Of a DNA stretch of 64,000 nt, positions 26,230-37,140 are shown piece after piece. The stretch spans positions 1,271,001 to 1,335,000 of the forward strand of contig JAUKNK010000058.1 in assembly GCA_030765055.1 (NCBI GenBank), written 5' to 3'. The DNA comes from Mantis religiosa (lineage: Eukaryota; Arthropoda; Insecta; Mantodea; Mantidae). Under the pieces are notes generated by a model. It did no database searches. It saw nothing but the letters and a program-made list of their open reading frames with translations, and was not told the DNA's origin. A program made the position numbers and the translations under genes. How positions within the stretch are numbered: the first letter of the stretch is position 1; every line of letters starts with the position of its first letter.

Positions 26230-27600
26230 CTGGTCGTCCCGAATAGCGCCTTCGTAGCGGGCCAGGCGATCCAGGTGTACCACCAACATCTTTCCTCGGG
26301 GCACCTTCTAGATGCGGTAGACCACGTCATTAATCCGCTCCACCACACGGTACGGTCCTTGCCATGGCTGCTGAAGCTTCGGGCAGCGTCCCTTGGTCCG
26401 TGTCGGGCGGTAAAACCAGACCAGGTCACCTTGCTGCAGCCCTTGGCTGTTGGCTTGCCTGTGGTATCGTGTTTTGATGCGGTCGCTCGCCTTCGAGATG
26501 TTCTGGCGAATCCATCTCGTGCATGTCGTGGAGGTGGTCCACCAGGTTCTCCACATACTCGGTCGCTGGCTGTTTCACCCCCGGAGGGCTACCAAAAGCC
26601 AGGTCACAGGGGAGGCGTAAATCTCGGCCGAACATTAAGGAGGCTGGTGTCAGCCCAGTTGTGTCATGTGTAGACGAGCGGTAGGCCAACAAGAACAGTG
26701 GCACCTTGACGTACCAGTCTCGCTGATGGCTGGCCATGCCCTTTCTCAAGGGTTCCTCTAAGGTCTTGATGTACCTTTGGACCATGCCATCCCACTGGGG
26801 ATGTATAGGTGTTGTGCGGGTCTTGTTAACCCTCAGTCTTCCTAGTGCCTCCTTCATTAGGTTGGATTCAAAATTGGTGCCCTGGTTACAGTGGAGCTCT
26901 AACGGTACCCCAAATCGGCAGAACTCTTGCTCCACGACGCAGCCTGTGTGTCTCCTTGCCTCTTGGTTCGCGATGGCAGACACCTCCGGCCACTTGGTGA
27001 AGTAGTCCAAGACCACCATCAGGTACTTGTTGCCTCGGTCGGACATCGGAAATGATCTAGCTATGTCGACGGCGATCCGTTCGAATGGCGCTCCGACGTT
27101 ATACTGCTTGCGACCCCAGTTAATAGTCTGGGGGCCGCGACTCACCGCGCACACGTGACACTGACGGCACCTCCTCTCAGCGTTTGCTCGGAACCTCAGC
27201 CAGTACTAGCGATGCCATAGTTTGTCAATCGTTCGGTTCACTCCCAGTTGTCCTTAAGTACTGGTGTGCACTTCCTCCAAGACTTCCGGGACCTACCTCC
27301 GGGGAAGTACCAAGTGTTCTCTCTGCGTCTTCCCATCGGGTGATTCGCATACCCGGAACAGCTCCCGTAGGGGAGGGGATCCGTCCCCTTCAGCTGCCGT
27401 GGTGCGGGCGCTGAGGATCCTTAGCACTCGTGGTACCTCTGACGTTACCAGAGGAACCTCGTGTCGAACATCTGAGCCGCTCCTTCGGGAGTTGTTCGGA
27501 TTGGGATGGACTCGAGAGAGCAGTGGTCCCGATATACGTGGGAATTGGGTACGTCTCCGGACGGGGTTGAGGGAAGCCATTAATTCTCCCGGGTACTAGC
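26230..27600 (-). pseudogene. Gypsy integrase
   Basis: The catalytic core (27154-26426) reads VGAPFERIAVDIARSFP, the first catalytic Asp context, then YLMVVLDYFTKWPEVSAIAN with the typical DYFTKW motif, FCRFGVPLELHCNQGTNFES (second Asp region, usually DxGxxF; here HCNQGTNFE, so this aspartate is replaced by asparagine), and TTPIHPQWDGMVQRYIKTLE, where the usual NGxxER is DGMVQR. The upstream zinc-binding part retains RRCRQCHVCAVSRGPQ near 27160. The C-terminal GPY/F domain follows in another frame (WQGPYRVVERINDVVYRI). Integrase would insert the cDNA; the altered active-site residues and frameshifts indicate inactivity. Confidence 0.87.
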
Positions 27601-28438
27601 CTGCTAAGCTAGTAGACGGTGTGCTAGATCACCAGGGGGCCCCACCGAGGTTTTCGGTAGTCTTCATCTTTGGTGTTGGCGCGCATAAGTGGCGTATTCA
27701 CTTCCATCCCGTCTTGAGTCCACAGGACCAGATGGGGGCGCTTGTTAGGTATCAAGGTCTTGCCCTACGGAAAGCCCCACGCAAGACGCCGGGCGCCCTT
27801 TGGGACAGCTCGGATGACTCCCTGGTTGAAAGAGGCCCGGGTCTTGTTCCTACGGGTTCAGGACTAATGGCACTGAAACCTCTGGGCTTAACCCGGAACA
27901 GCACGCCCTCTCTGGTCTTTAACGTGTCCCAATGGGCCCAGTACGACTTCCCAGGTTGGTCTCTTCCCTGTCTCCACTTCCCTCAAGAGTGGCCCCAAGT
28001 CTGCGTCCGCCAGCTGCTCCCTCCTCAGGTCTGCCCTATCCCAGCCGTCCGCAGGCACTGCCACAACTACTCGGACTGCTGCGGCACGCTCCTTCTATTC
28101 CACTCTTATGCACTGGCCGCACTCTCCTGGACAGTCTTCGAGACATGGCGTCTGCATTACCGTGGCTCTTCCATCTACGATGTTCCGAGGTGAATTCCTA
28201 CTCTTGCAGCCTCTGGACGTACTGTCTGGCCTTCCAGGTTCCTAAAGGTCAATAGCCAGGTTAGGGCGGAATGGTCAGTCCTCAGTTGGAATGGCTGACC
28301 GTACAGGTCCTTGTGGAATTGCCCCAAGGTCTTTACTACCGCCAGTAATTCTCGTCAGGTGACGCAGTAGTTCTTCTCTGCCTTGGATAGCGTCTTGCTG
28401 TAGTAGGCTATCGTCCGCTCATGACCGTCCTGGATCTG
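27601..28438 (-). pseudogene. Decayed gypsy RNase H and linker region
   Basis: Scraps on the minus strand (NADAMSRRPCPE-like near 28170, then a linker matching the plus-strand copy near 28040-27970) place the RNase H end here. Between about 27900 and 27450 the sequence does not read cleanly in any frame, which indicates heavy decay or a small insertion. Confidence 0.55.
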
Positions 28439-29407
28439 CTATAGGACACCTCCAATGCAATGGTCGCTGGCTTCGGTGTCCACAATGAAGGCGCCACCCG
28501 GTTGTGGGAAACCCAAAATTGGAGCACTGCATAGGGTCTTCTTCAGGTGCTGGAAAGCGTCCTCCGCGTCATCCGTCCAAACATAAGGCCTGTGTTCCTG
28601 TGTCAGGCGGGTGAGGGGTTTGCCGGTGTTAGAGAACCCGTTACGAAGCGTCGGTAATAACTGCACAGCCCCAGGAAACTGCTCAACTCTTTCTTATCCT
28701 TTGGGCGAGGCCAATCTCTCATAGCCTGCGTCTCCTTTGGCTCTGTGGCCACCCCGGTTGCTGAGACTATGTGGCCCAAGCAGTTGACTTCCTTGCGGAA
28801 GAGCTGGCACTTCTTCGCATTCAACTTCAAGTTGGTTGCCTGCAGTCTCTGTAGGACTTTACTCATATTCTTTAGATGGTCTTCAAATGTTTTAACGACG
28901 ATGATGATGTCGTCCAGGTACAGCAGGCAGGCGTCGTAAGTCAGTCCTCTCATCACTGACTCCGTGAGGCGTTAGAAGGTAGCTGGTGCCTTGCAGAGGC
29001 CAAAGGGCATAACTGTGAACTGCCAAAGCCCTTGGCCTGTCGAGAATGCGGTCTTCTCCTTGTGTCTCGGAACTAGAGCTACCTGCCAGTAGCCCGACTT
29101 CAGAACTGGGTCGAGAACCACTGTGCACCAGCTAGCGTGTCCAGGGTGTCGTCAATCCGGTGTAAGGGGAAACAGTCCTTCCCGGTGATAGCATTCAGCT
29201 TTCTGTAGTCTACACAGAAGCGCAGCTCACCGTTCTTCTTTTTACCAAGACTACGGGGGAACACCAAGGGCTGTCAGACTCTTCAATTACTCCCCGGGAT
29301 CTCATGTCCTCCAGCATGTCTCGTACCGCCCCTTGCTTCCTCAGCGGAACGCGTCTAGGTGCTTGCCGAATAGGCCGGGCGTCCCCGGTGGCGACGCGGT
29401 GAAGCAC
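28439..29407 (-). pseudogene. Gypsy reverse transcriptase and start of RNase H
   Basis: Beginning near DKVLHRVATGDARPIRQAPR, it has MLEDMRSRGVIEESDSPWCS, then a frameshifted stretch, then the catalytic box CLLYLDDIIIVVKTFEDHLK (YLDD) near 28930, LKLNAKKCQLFRKEVNCLGH and SSFLGLCSYYRRFVTGSL. The thumb and RNase H boundary reads EDAFQHLKKTLCSAPILGFP and FIVDTEASDHCIGGVL. It would copy element RNA into DNA. At least three frameshifts and stops are present. Confidence 0.9.
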
Positions 29408-29442
29408 TTTGTCCGTACGGCCGTAGTCACTATCACATTTTT

Positions 29443-29655
29443 GCGCGCCTCAGTAGCGTAGATGGTAGCGTGTCTGCCCCACGTTCAAGAGGTCTCGAGT
29501 TCGGTAAGGTTTTTCCGGGGTTATCCATTATCCTGAAAGACGAATGTCGGGTAACTCTAAGCTCCATGGATCCCGGACGCATTGAGCATCATTGCACCCA
29601 TTTCATTCATCGTCCGATATGACTAACTGTTGGAGGACGTATATTATAAAAAAGT
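29443..29655 (+). mobile_element. tRNA-derived SINE inserted in gypsy pol
   Basis: The plus strand shows a tRNA-like head (GCCTCAGTAGCGTAGATGG as box A and GAGGTCTCGAGTTCGG as box B). A body follows with TTTTTCCGGGGTTATCC and GGCGAATGTCGGGTAACTC-type sequence (here GACGAATGTCGGGTAACTC) and an A-rich end TATTATAAAAAA. It separates FQHGSSQGG (pre-RT linker) from DSDYGRTDKVLHRV (RT start), which are adjacent in intact gypsy proteins. The body resembles a SINE I associate with cockroach and termite genomes. Boundaries are approximate; no target duplication was identified. Confidence 0.65.
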
Positions 29656-30504
29656 ACCACCTTGGCTGGAGCCGTGCTGGAATCGTCTCAGCAGTTGTCG
29701 AAGTTTCTCCAGCTGTTCTGCGGTCAGGTGGTCGGCTGTCCTCTCCAGTAAGGCTTCTAGCCGGGGCCCCAGGTATTGCGTCGGCAACGGTTCCTGTGAC
29801 TTGTCGATTGCTGTTAAGCTTACTACTAGATCGCACGTTCTCAACTGCGTCCCGGCCTGGACGTCGTGATCGGTGTTCGTTGGATTTAGCAGCCTCACTG
29901 GCACCTCCTCTCGGCAAGGCAGCAATGACCTGGTTACACATAGTGCGTGTGCAGGCGTCTTCTGGTCCAGCATCATGTTCCTGGTTCTCTGGCCTTCCAG
30001 TCACGCCATCACCAGCTCCTCGGTCCTCGCGGGGAAAACCACGTCTTCATTCAAGACGAACTTGCAGATTCCAAGGCGCTCTTCGGGTTGACGGAGTATA
30101 AGCTCTTCTCCGTTGAGCCGCAGGACCTTCCTGCCGACGTCGGCCGTCGCCTCGTGGCTCCCGAGGGCATCCAGTACCAGAATCACCTCCTCAGCCACCT
30201 TCGCGACGAACACCCACAGACGCACGGCACTCCATCCCAAGGTCAACTTTGGCAGGGCCTTCTCCACAGGCAAGGTGCCGCCCGGTGCCGCCACAAGCTG
30301 GTATGGTCGGCTCGGCTTCCCCGTTGGCAAACCCTTCGCCACGTCAGGTCTGATGATTGTCACAGCCGCCCCGGTGTCCACCAGCACGCGGCACGGCTTT
30401 CCTCTTACACAGCCGTCCGCGATGAGGCTGTCATATATCCGCCGGCTGACGGCGGGCAGTGTCACTCGAGATGGTGTGGACGGCACCAACGTGCTCCTCG
30501 CCAC
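29644..30504 (-). pseudogene. Gypsy protease and pre-RT linker
   Basis: The protease carries RVLVDTGAAVTIIRPDV near 30400 and the EVILVLDALGSHEATADVGR loop (usual LGLD is VLVLD). It ends at 30001 in NEDVVFPARTEELVMA. The linker (29976-29650) reads REEVPVRLLNPTNTDHDVQA and TAEQLEKLRQLLRRFQHG, matching the segment that precedes RT in gypsy polyproteins. Confidence 0.85.
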
Positions 30505-30559
30505 GCCGGGCCTTACTCTTTCTTCCGGCTGCCCTTCCTGGTGTCGGCAGTCTCTCTCC

Positions 30560-31645
30560 TGGTGTCCCGGCTGTCCACACCCTCAACACAGGCCACTAAG
30601 TCTTCGCCGGCGTTCCTCGGCTGGTCTTATGTCTCCGCTGTAGCGGACGCTCCTCGTTCTCGACGTCGGGATAGCTGTTACCTTGGCCACCTGCATCCTT
30701 AATGCTGCCGTTAGTGCCTCGTAGATGGTTTTCTAATCGCCGAGCATTAGGAGCTGACGAATCTCCGTGTCTCGTACCCCGTCAACGAATGTGTACGCAG
30801 TAGGAACTCTGGTGGGAGGTCGACTAGTGCCTTGCTAGCCAGTTGCTCAACTGCCAGGGCGAACTCCTGCAGCGTCTCCCTTGGCTGCTGTAACCTTGCC
30901 TTTAGCTGGCTGCGGTACGCTGCGGCTAAGCGGTGGTTTCCAAAACCATTCTCCAGGGCCTCCCAGAAGTCCTTGGGCACCGCCGTTGTCTGCAGCACGT
31001 TCAGGACTTCCGCGGCCCGTCCCTGGAGGCTGGCTATTAACTGTGTGGCCTCCTCCTCTGGTGACCTTTTGTTGTGCTTGGGCACTGTGTCGAACTGGCT
31101 GCGGAAGACCTCCAATGTTGACGCGCCGTCATATTTCGGAGGTTTGACGCGCGCCGATGTGTCGCGTCCCGGTGCGTCAGCCTTCAAATCCTTCAGTCTC
31201 CTGCCGACGACGTCCTCCACCATGGCGTTCAGGGACTTGACGCTGCTGTCGGCCTTTCCCTCCAGGTTGTTTACGCGGTTCGCGAGGTCTTCGACGTCTT
31301 CAACCATGGCATTCAGGGACTTGGCGTTACTGTCGACCTATTCCTCTAGGTCATTGAAGCGGTTCACCAGGTCTTTGACGCGCTCGTCCGCTTGCCGAGC
31401 TCTTTCACGTCATCTCTCACGCCGGCCAACCGTTCTTCAAATTTGCCGGCGAGAGCCTCGTTCGCAGCTTTAATTTCCGTGGTCAATTTGGTTTTAATTT
31501 CTTCCATCTGCTCGGTAATGTCGTTGGCCGTCTTCATTTGTTTGAACTCTGCGGGCAGGTTGTTATTTTCCGCTTCCGTCCTCGCTATTAATTCGTTTAA
31601 CTTCTCCAAAATCTTTTCCAATGCCGATTCCATGGCCGTTATCAC
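30560..31645 (-). pseudogene. Gypsy gag (second copy)
   Basis: It starts at MITAMESALEKILEKLNE (31645) and has the same coiled-coil repeats, capsid-like region (KPPKYDGASTLEVFRSQFDT) and a zinc knuckle near 30600-30570 as the plus-strand gag. Frameshifts occur near 31380 and 30790. Its uninterrupted N-terminus shows what the plus-strand gag looked like before the P/THAP insertion. Confidence 0.88.
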
Positions 31646-31660
31646 ACTCCTGACACCAGT

Positions 31661-32163
31661 TGTGCCTTTGTGGGTGCGTGAAATTAAAAGTCCAATGGCA
31701 CAAACTCAAAAATGTTCTTTATTTCCACCGAATTACAGTTGGAACACTTGCCGATTACACAGAATTACGTAGCGCACACAATTACCATTCACCAGTTCGT
31801 CTGTCACAGGTCCACTCTGCACTCGCAATTACCCACAACTCCTCCGATGCACGTTCACAGTCTTCCGGTCCGTCCACTCCCTCGGCGCTCCTCACGGCTG
31901 TTCGGCAAGAACTGAACTGACTCGCCAACTGCAGGCCTTATATAGGGAAGATTGCCGTTTCTGGAAGGTTCACGGCGCGCACAATTATCCCGATGTTTCC
32001 AGACGTCTGGTGGGAGGGGGAAAGAGACGATACAGGGCTCGCGCCGCTCTATTAATCACCTTCAGTTAGTGGCACGACACAAATGTGTAAGCTCGGTCTG
32101 ATTGTTTCCCGTCTGGCCCTATTACAGGCCGGTTCTATTGGGAGTTCCGACGTTCGGGTGACA
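31661..32163 (-). repeat. Gypsy LTR (right, type A)
   Basis: This 503-bp LTR (minus strand TGTCACCCGAACGTC...AAAGGCACA) is followed by the PBS. It has a TATATAAG promoter motif (see separate entry) and an AATAAA at 31718-31723. Confidence 0.85.
31936..31946 (-). promoter_or_regulatory. TATA box in gypsy LTR
   Basis: The minus strand reads CCTATATAAGG, about 220 bp before the AATAAA of the same LTR, a normal promoter/poly(A) arrangement for an LTR. Confidence 0.6.
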
Positions 32164-33112
32164 TTATATATCAATGCACCCACATAATTCTTACTAATTA
32201 TTCCAAAAACTGATTTTGAAAGACTGTCAGAGTTCCTTTTACTAGTCGATGAAAGTTTCAGTAGTTTAATGTATTTATTTACTCAAAAATATAGTTTTTA
32301 TTACAGTATTGAGTTATAGCTGAAAGAATCATGAAGTGCTTCAAAACAACGAGGTTTAGAGATGATGAAGAGCATGCTTTTGCATTCAGTGAAGGTAAAG
32401 AGAGTGCATTAGAAGTAAACACTTTTTGTATATATACAAATAGAAATGTATGCATATATTTATGATGCATGGTAATTGATGAAATATAAATAATCTGTTG
32501 TATTTTTGGACAGAAACATGTTCACTATGAAAATATGTTTTGGTCTCATATGATTTTGCTTAGAGCAAGTTCTACAGTATATCTATTTGTATTAGTTCAA
32601 GAGCTCCATTACATATGTACTAAAACATAAATGCTAGAGTGAACATAAGGCTTATAATTCAAAAGTCTCGTCTTACCTTGAAGATTTTACTGGAAGAAGG
32701 GCCACATCCTGTAACAGAAAAATTCAAATGTACATTTTTCACATAAATATCTACACAGCGTTAAATGTCCTGCTAAAGTATTTATAAGATATGTAGAGAC
32801 AATATTTGATATTTTATCTCATTATCATGTGTATAAAAACCAAGAAGTGGTTTTGCTTAGAAAACACAGACCGGTTTAATACTCAGAATATATTATTTAA
32901 GTGGTCAAGCACTAACAAATATTAAGACAGGAACATAGGAAGAAAAAAAGTTTGATATATTAGATTCATTTATACCAAGAACACATTTGGTCATGACATC
33001 AGTGAGGTAGCTGGTAGATTCCTCACTATAATTTGTACCTATGTTAATGATATTAATAAAGCAGTAAATGCAAATTGCTTTCAGGATACAGGTCTTCTCA
33101 AAAACATAATCA
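32164..33112. other. No recognised feature
   Basis: AT-rich sequence between the gypsy LTR and a SINE; small ORFs only. Confidence 0.4.
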
Positions 33113-33366
33113 AAATGAAATGTGTAGTGTTTAACGCCCGCTTTTACTACATATGGCACCGCAGGCGATGACACTGATGATACATGAGTTGAAGATGGAG
33201 CACGGGTGGAATGAGATGGCGGGGGAAACTGGAGGTCCTGAAGAAAACCCACCCCAGTGCCGTGTTGTCCACCACCAATCTAACTTTGCGGTCGCCTGGG
33301 ATCAAACCCGGGCCGCCTTGGTGAGAGCCAAGCGGTCTAACCACTGAGCCACGGAGCGGCCGAAAA
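33113..33366 (-). mobile_element. tRNA-Glu-like SINE with target duplication
   Basis: The minus strand starts CGGCCGCTCCGTGGCTCAG. Box A is TGGCTCAGTGG (33341-33351), the anticodon arm CTTGGCTCTCACCAAG resembles tRNA-Glu(CTC), and box B is GGTTTGATCCC (33299-33309). A non-tRNA body follows, including GGGTGGGTTTTCTTCAGGA and CAGTTTCCCCCGCCATC, a type of sequence shared by many invertebrate SINEs, and it ends AAAGCGGGCGTTAAACACT. AAAAACATAATCA (33100-33112) and AAAAACACAATCA (33367-33379) flank it, a 13-bp duplication with one mismatch. It would be transcribed by RNA polymerase III and mobilised by a LINE. Confidence 0.85.
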
Positions 33367-33528
33367 AAAAACACAATCATATTTGAACATACTTAAACAT
33401 AGATACTGTATTATATTTAAAATGTAAAACCCTGGAAGAACTCTTTAAGTGTAAAAGTGCCAATTGCCATCCTTTTTATAAACATACTTGTATGAAATAA
33501 TATCCAAGATATATACAATATATATACT

Positions 33529-33870
33529 CTAGGAGCAGCCATTTATAGGAGTCAGCACATAAGTCCCTGGCCTCACAAACAAACAGAAAAAATATATATA
33601 TTTTTTTGTTTCATTTCTCAACAGAATCTCCAGAAAGTCAAATACATTTGACATATCGTTGTCGTAATAGAGTAAATCTCTAGTGCCATTTATCACGTCC
33701 TCAAAATAGCTGTTTATCACATCAGTGACCTGCTCATTGCTGTGGAATCTTTGTCCTCCAAGACATTTTTTGAGGTTTGGGAATAGATGGTAATCACTGG
33801 TGCTAATTCTGGCAAAAAGAGTGGATGATAAAACAATTTGACCTTTAATTGTCATATTTTCCCATTGCAA
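33529..33870 (-). pseudogene. mariner transposase C-terminal remnant (SETMAR-like)
   Basis: The minus-strand frame reads LFARISTSDYHLFPNLKKCL, GGQRFHSNEQVTDVINSYFE and FVRPGTYVLTPI. The SDYHLFPNLK...LGGQRF block is diagnostic of mariner-family transposases of the kind fused in SETMAR; the catalytic aspartate of that block (D in SDYHLF) is present. The rest of the transposase is missing or unreadable, and no terminal repeats were identified. Confidence 0.85.
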
Positions 33871-33900
33871 TAAGTGAAACTAGTGCTGCAGCATTCTCAT

Positions 33901-34430
33901 GAAGAAACAAGATGATAGGCAGAAAAGCAGCTTTATAATGCCATGCAGTTGTTACTACCGCCCCTCCCCAAACAAATGTATTTGGTTGTGATCATGAGGA
34001 TGGAAAACAGCCTGACATCCTTGTACATTTATGTGATTTCCATAACCTCTCCTATCCAAATCCCAAATTCAACGTGCCCGTGGTGCAACCTGCTGTTACC
34101 AATGAGGCTCTGGGGACTGAGCGTTAGCGGTATAACTACGTCAGAAACAGAGGAAATGTTATCTCACCTCTTACGCCAGCCTGTCATGGCATACAAATGT
34201 TCCACAATTGACGCTTGTGAGAAAAGCCGATGGACTTTAAAACTCCTCCCAGCCAGGTCCAACGGACCCACAAACCAAAGACAGGTATGGCCCTCCAGTC
34301 ATACTGGGGGTTAAAGTGAGTGGATGATGTAACCCGCAGTACAAACAAAAAATTGGTGTCCACTTAAAAAACGGTTACACTTATGCTACTTAAAACATGA
34401 CAAGTCCTTCAGATAAATTTTCCGGAGGTC
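33901..34430. other. Unclassified; possible 5' part of the following LINE
   Basis: The plus-strand ORF at 33943-34314 has no motif I recognise. Its position just before the endonuclease suggests decayed ORF1 or 5' UTR, but this is not supported by sequence similarity I can see. Confidence 0.3.
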
Positions 34431-34479
34431 TAATAGTCCCCTGTTCGGATCTCCGGGTGGGGACATCTGCAGGACGTCA

Positions 34480-36720
34480 ATTCAGAACACCCACAAAATT
34501 CTGCAATTGAATGCAGGACTTTCACAGAGTAAAAAAATGGAACTTCAAAAGGTCATAGAAGAAAAAGAAATAGACGTATTCATCATCCAAGAAGCCAATG
34601 TAACAAATGATCTACTAAAATATTTTGAAATTACTGGATTTAATATATACCTTCTCCGCAAATCACGCCAAATACTTACAGGGGTCAGAACAAACATCTT
34701 TTCAAAGTTTAAAATTATAAAATAAATACAGCTAGAAGACAAAATAGAAATTATCCAAATTGAAATCTGGAAGGAAAATTCATGTTACACCATATATGGT
34801 ATATACAATCCACCAAATAACAATCCTTGTCTGAACATAATAAATATACACTGTAAAACAATTTGGTTGGTGATTTCAATGGTCATTCACCAAAATGGGG
34901 TACAAAGACTACAATGCCTGTGGCAAAACTACTGAAGATTTATGAAATTCTAACACTTTAGATCTTATGTACAAGAATGGGGATTGCCCCACATACCTAG
35001 ACTATAATGGCCAGTGCACTAATCCAGACCTATTATTAGTATCTTCAGATTGAAAAGATAAGACAACATGTGAAATCATTGAAGACATAGGATACGATCA
35101 TAGAGCAGTTATTGCATCCATAATACTTCATGACACAAAATACTAGCAGGCCAAAGTTGTGAAACTCCTGGAATCTTAGAAAAGCAAATTGGACAAAATT
35201 TACTGAGGAAACTGAACAAAATCTTTATTCCGCTCAACATGAAGCATCTGTAGATAAACTCAATAAAACAATAAAAAATATAATTTTTGAAGTAGCAAAA
35301 AAAATGGATCCCAAAAGGAAAAACTAAAAATTACAAACCCGTTTGGAATGCAGAACTATCAAAGTTAAAAGAAGAAAGGGACATAGCAAGGAAAAAAGCA
35401 GAATTGTTCAATAACCCAAAAGTTACACAGGAATGGCGAAGAAAGGCAGCAAAATCTAAAATAGAAATTCATATTGCCAAAAAATAAAAATAAAAAAAAA
35501 AGCTTTCCGTGAATTTAGTGAAACAGCTGATTAGAGAAAAGATGCAAAAATAGTATACATATATATAAGGAACATTAATTGTCAGAAAGAAAGAAGGAAA
35601 GAACCACTCAAACTTAATGGGAAAACACTTACTTCAAATTACTCTATGTCTGAAGCCTTTAATAAGGATTACAGCTCTCAGCATAAACTTTCCTCTGTAG
35701 CAAAAAGAAACAAAGGCAGATTAAAAAAGTTCTAAAAAAATTTAAAAGGTACCCTGAACAAACAAACGATATATTCAGCAAAGAATTCACCATAAGGGAA
35801 CTAAATCATGCCATCCATGAGTTGAAAGATAAAAAGTCTTCTGGACCAGATAAAATACATGTTGAATTTCTGAAACACCTAGGATCAAAGGGAAGAAAGG
35901 TACTACAGAAATTATTTAATAGATCATGGACCTCTACTGTACCTACAGAGTGGTATTATTATTCCTATTCTAAAAAATGATAAAGCACCCGACAAAGTAT
36001 ATAATTACAGACCAATTTCCTTAATAAGTGCCATTGCAAAAACAGCAGAACGTATGATTCCAGCTAGGCTAAATTGGTTCTTAGAAAGTAATAACATATT
36101 AACAACTGCTCAAACAGGATTCAGAAAAACTTATATACTAAAGAAAATACAATTCAACTATCCCAGGATGTCAAAGAATCTTTCAACAAAAATCAAGATA
36201 CGCTGTCAGTTTTCATTGATTTTGAAAAAACATATGATTCACTATGGAGGAATAAACTTCTTGAGAAACTTTCAAAACTAGGTGTTGAGAGATAACCTGT
36301 TAAATTGGATCACTCAGTTTCTCTCTCAACGTTTCTGTGCTGCAAAGTACAATGTCAGTACATCCAAATTCTGACAAATAAAAATGGGCCTAACACAAGG
36401 AGCAGTACTGAGTACAACCTTGTTCAACATCTAAATCAATGATCTTCCCGCGGCTGTATCAAACACAGATATAAAGACAGCACTTTTTGCATATGACATG
36501 ATCATGTGGACATTTTAATTAAAAATCCTGAAATTATTCCAGAAATCCCACGTAAAGCTGCAGTAGCAAATTTTAGATTACTTACGGAACATGATTATTT
36601 GGACAAACACTTATACAGAATAGGAATTTTTGCAAGTCCAAAGTGTCCTCTCTGCAACAAATAATAGGAAATGACTGAAGAACATATTTTAACCTGAGAA
36701 GCCCTACCTGCCGGACTCAC
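34480..36720 (+). pseudogene. I/R1-like non-LTR retrotransposon ORF2, heavily decayed
   Basis: The endonuclease start reads KILQLNAGLSQSKKMELQ and IDVFIIQEANVTNDLL; further pieces are IYGIYNPPNNNPC and, one frame over, VGDFNGHSPKWGTKT. A basic linker follows (NYKPVWNAELSKLKEERDIA). RT pieces include FTIRELNHAIHELKDKKSSG (35785), VFIDFEKTYDSLWRNKLLEK (36210, first catalytic Asp region) and a lost YADD near 36490. The end has LTEHDYLDKHLYRIGIFASP, CPLCN and MTEEHIL, which fits the C-terminal cysteine-histidine motif of I- and R1-type LINEs. There are many stops and frameshifts, and no tail or target duplication was found. Clade assignment is tentative. Confidence 0.75.
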
Positions 36721-37130
36721 TACACAGAAATATTGGAGAGCAAGAGAGCTAATGGCTTCATTGCCAAAGCCCAGCATTTGAAAACATCATTTCTGTACCC
36801 TATGCCGGTGTTCAGGATACAAGATACTGTAATGATGAATAAGATACACTTACATGCAGTTCGAGGGCCACATGTAACTAGCCCACTCTCCACACAAACC
36901 TCTACATCAGGTCAAATCAGGTAGGCAGTACTAAGTCTCTTTCACATATAGAATGTATACTGTACAAGATTTGCTGGCATGATATATTGTTTGAATTTAT
37001 ATGCTATTGCCAAAATAATTCTAAAGAATGAATGTGGCAATCTAACACAAACCTGACATAGATCTTAACTGTAGTCCAAAATTATAAAAGAATTGATATT
37101 AATTAATTTTAATTAGGGTGGAAAAATGCA
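36721..37130. other. No recognised feature
   Basis: LINE 3' flank or intergenic AT-rich sequence up to the PLE target duplication at 37131. Confidence 0.35.
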
Positions 37131-37140
37131 CCGTTCTAGT

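Larger units (their letters stand above)
25839..32163 (-). mobile_element. Second Ty3/gypsy copy, gag-pol more complete, unlike LTRs
   Basis: On the minus strand the order is: LTR (32163-31661), PBS, gag (31645-30560), protease (30504-30001), linker (29976-29650), RT (29407-28440), RNase H, integrase (about 27600-26225), polypurine tract, LTR (26212-25839). Gag and the integrase C-terminus are closely similar to the plus-strand element at 18.2-22.55 kb, so both belong to one family. The two LTRs share only their terminal segments, and no matching flanking duplication is visible, so this copy is chimeric or has lost its original end. Numerous frameshifts make it inactive. A SINE-like insert interrupts the pre-RT region. 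Confidence 0.9.

Noticed and set aside
29947..30702. Long plus-strand ORFs over the second gypsy (also 30113-30643, 30832-31473)
   Set aside because: Antisense shadows of gag and protease.
33290..33362. Possible functional tRNA-Glu gene
   Set aside because: Imperfect acceptor pairing and continuation into a SINE body with target duplications; it is a SINE head.
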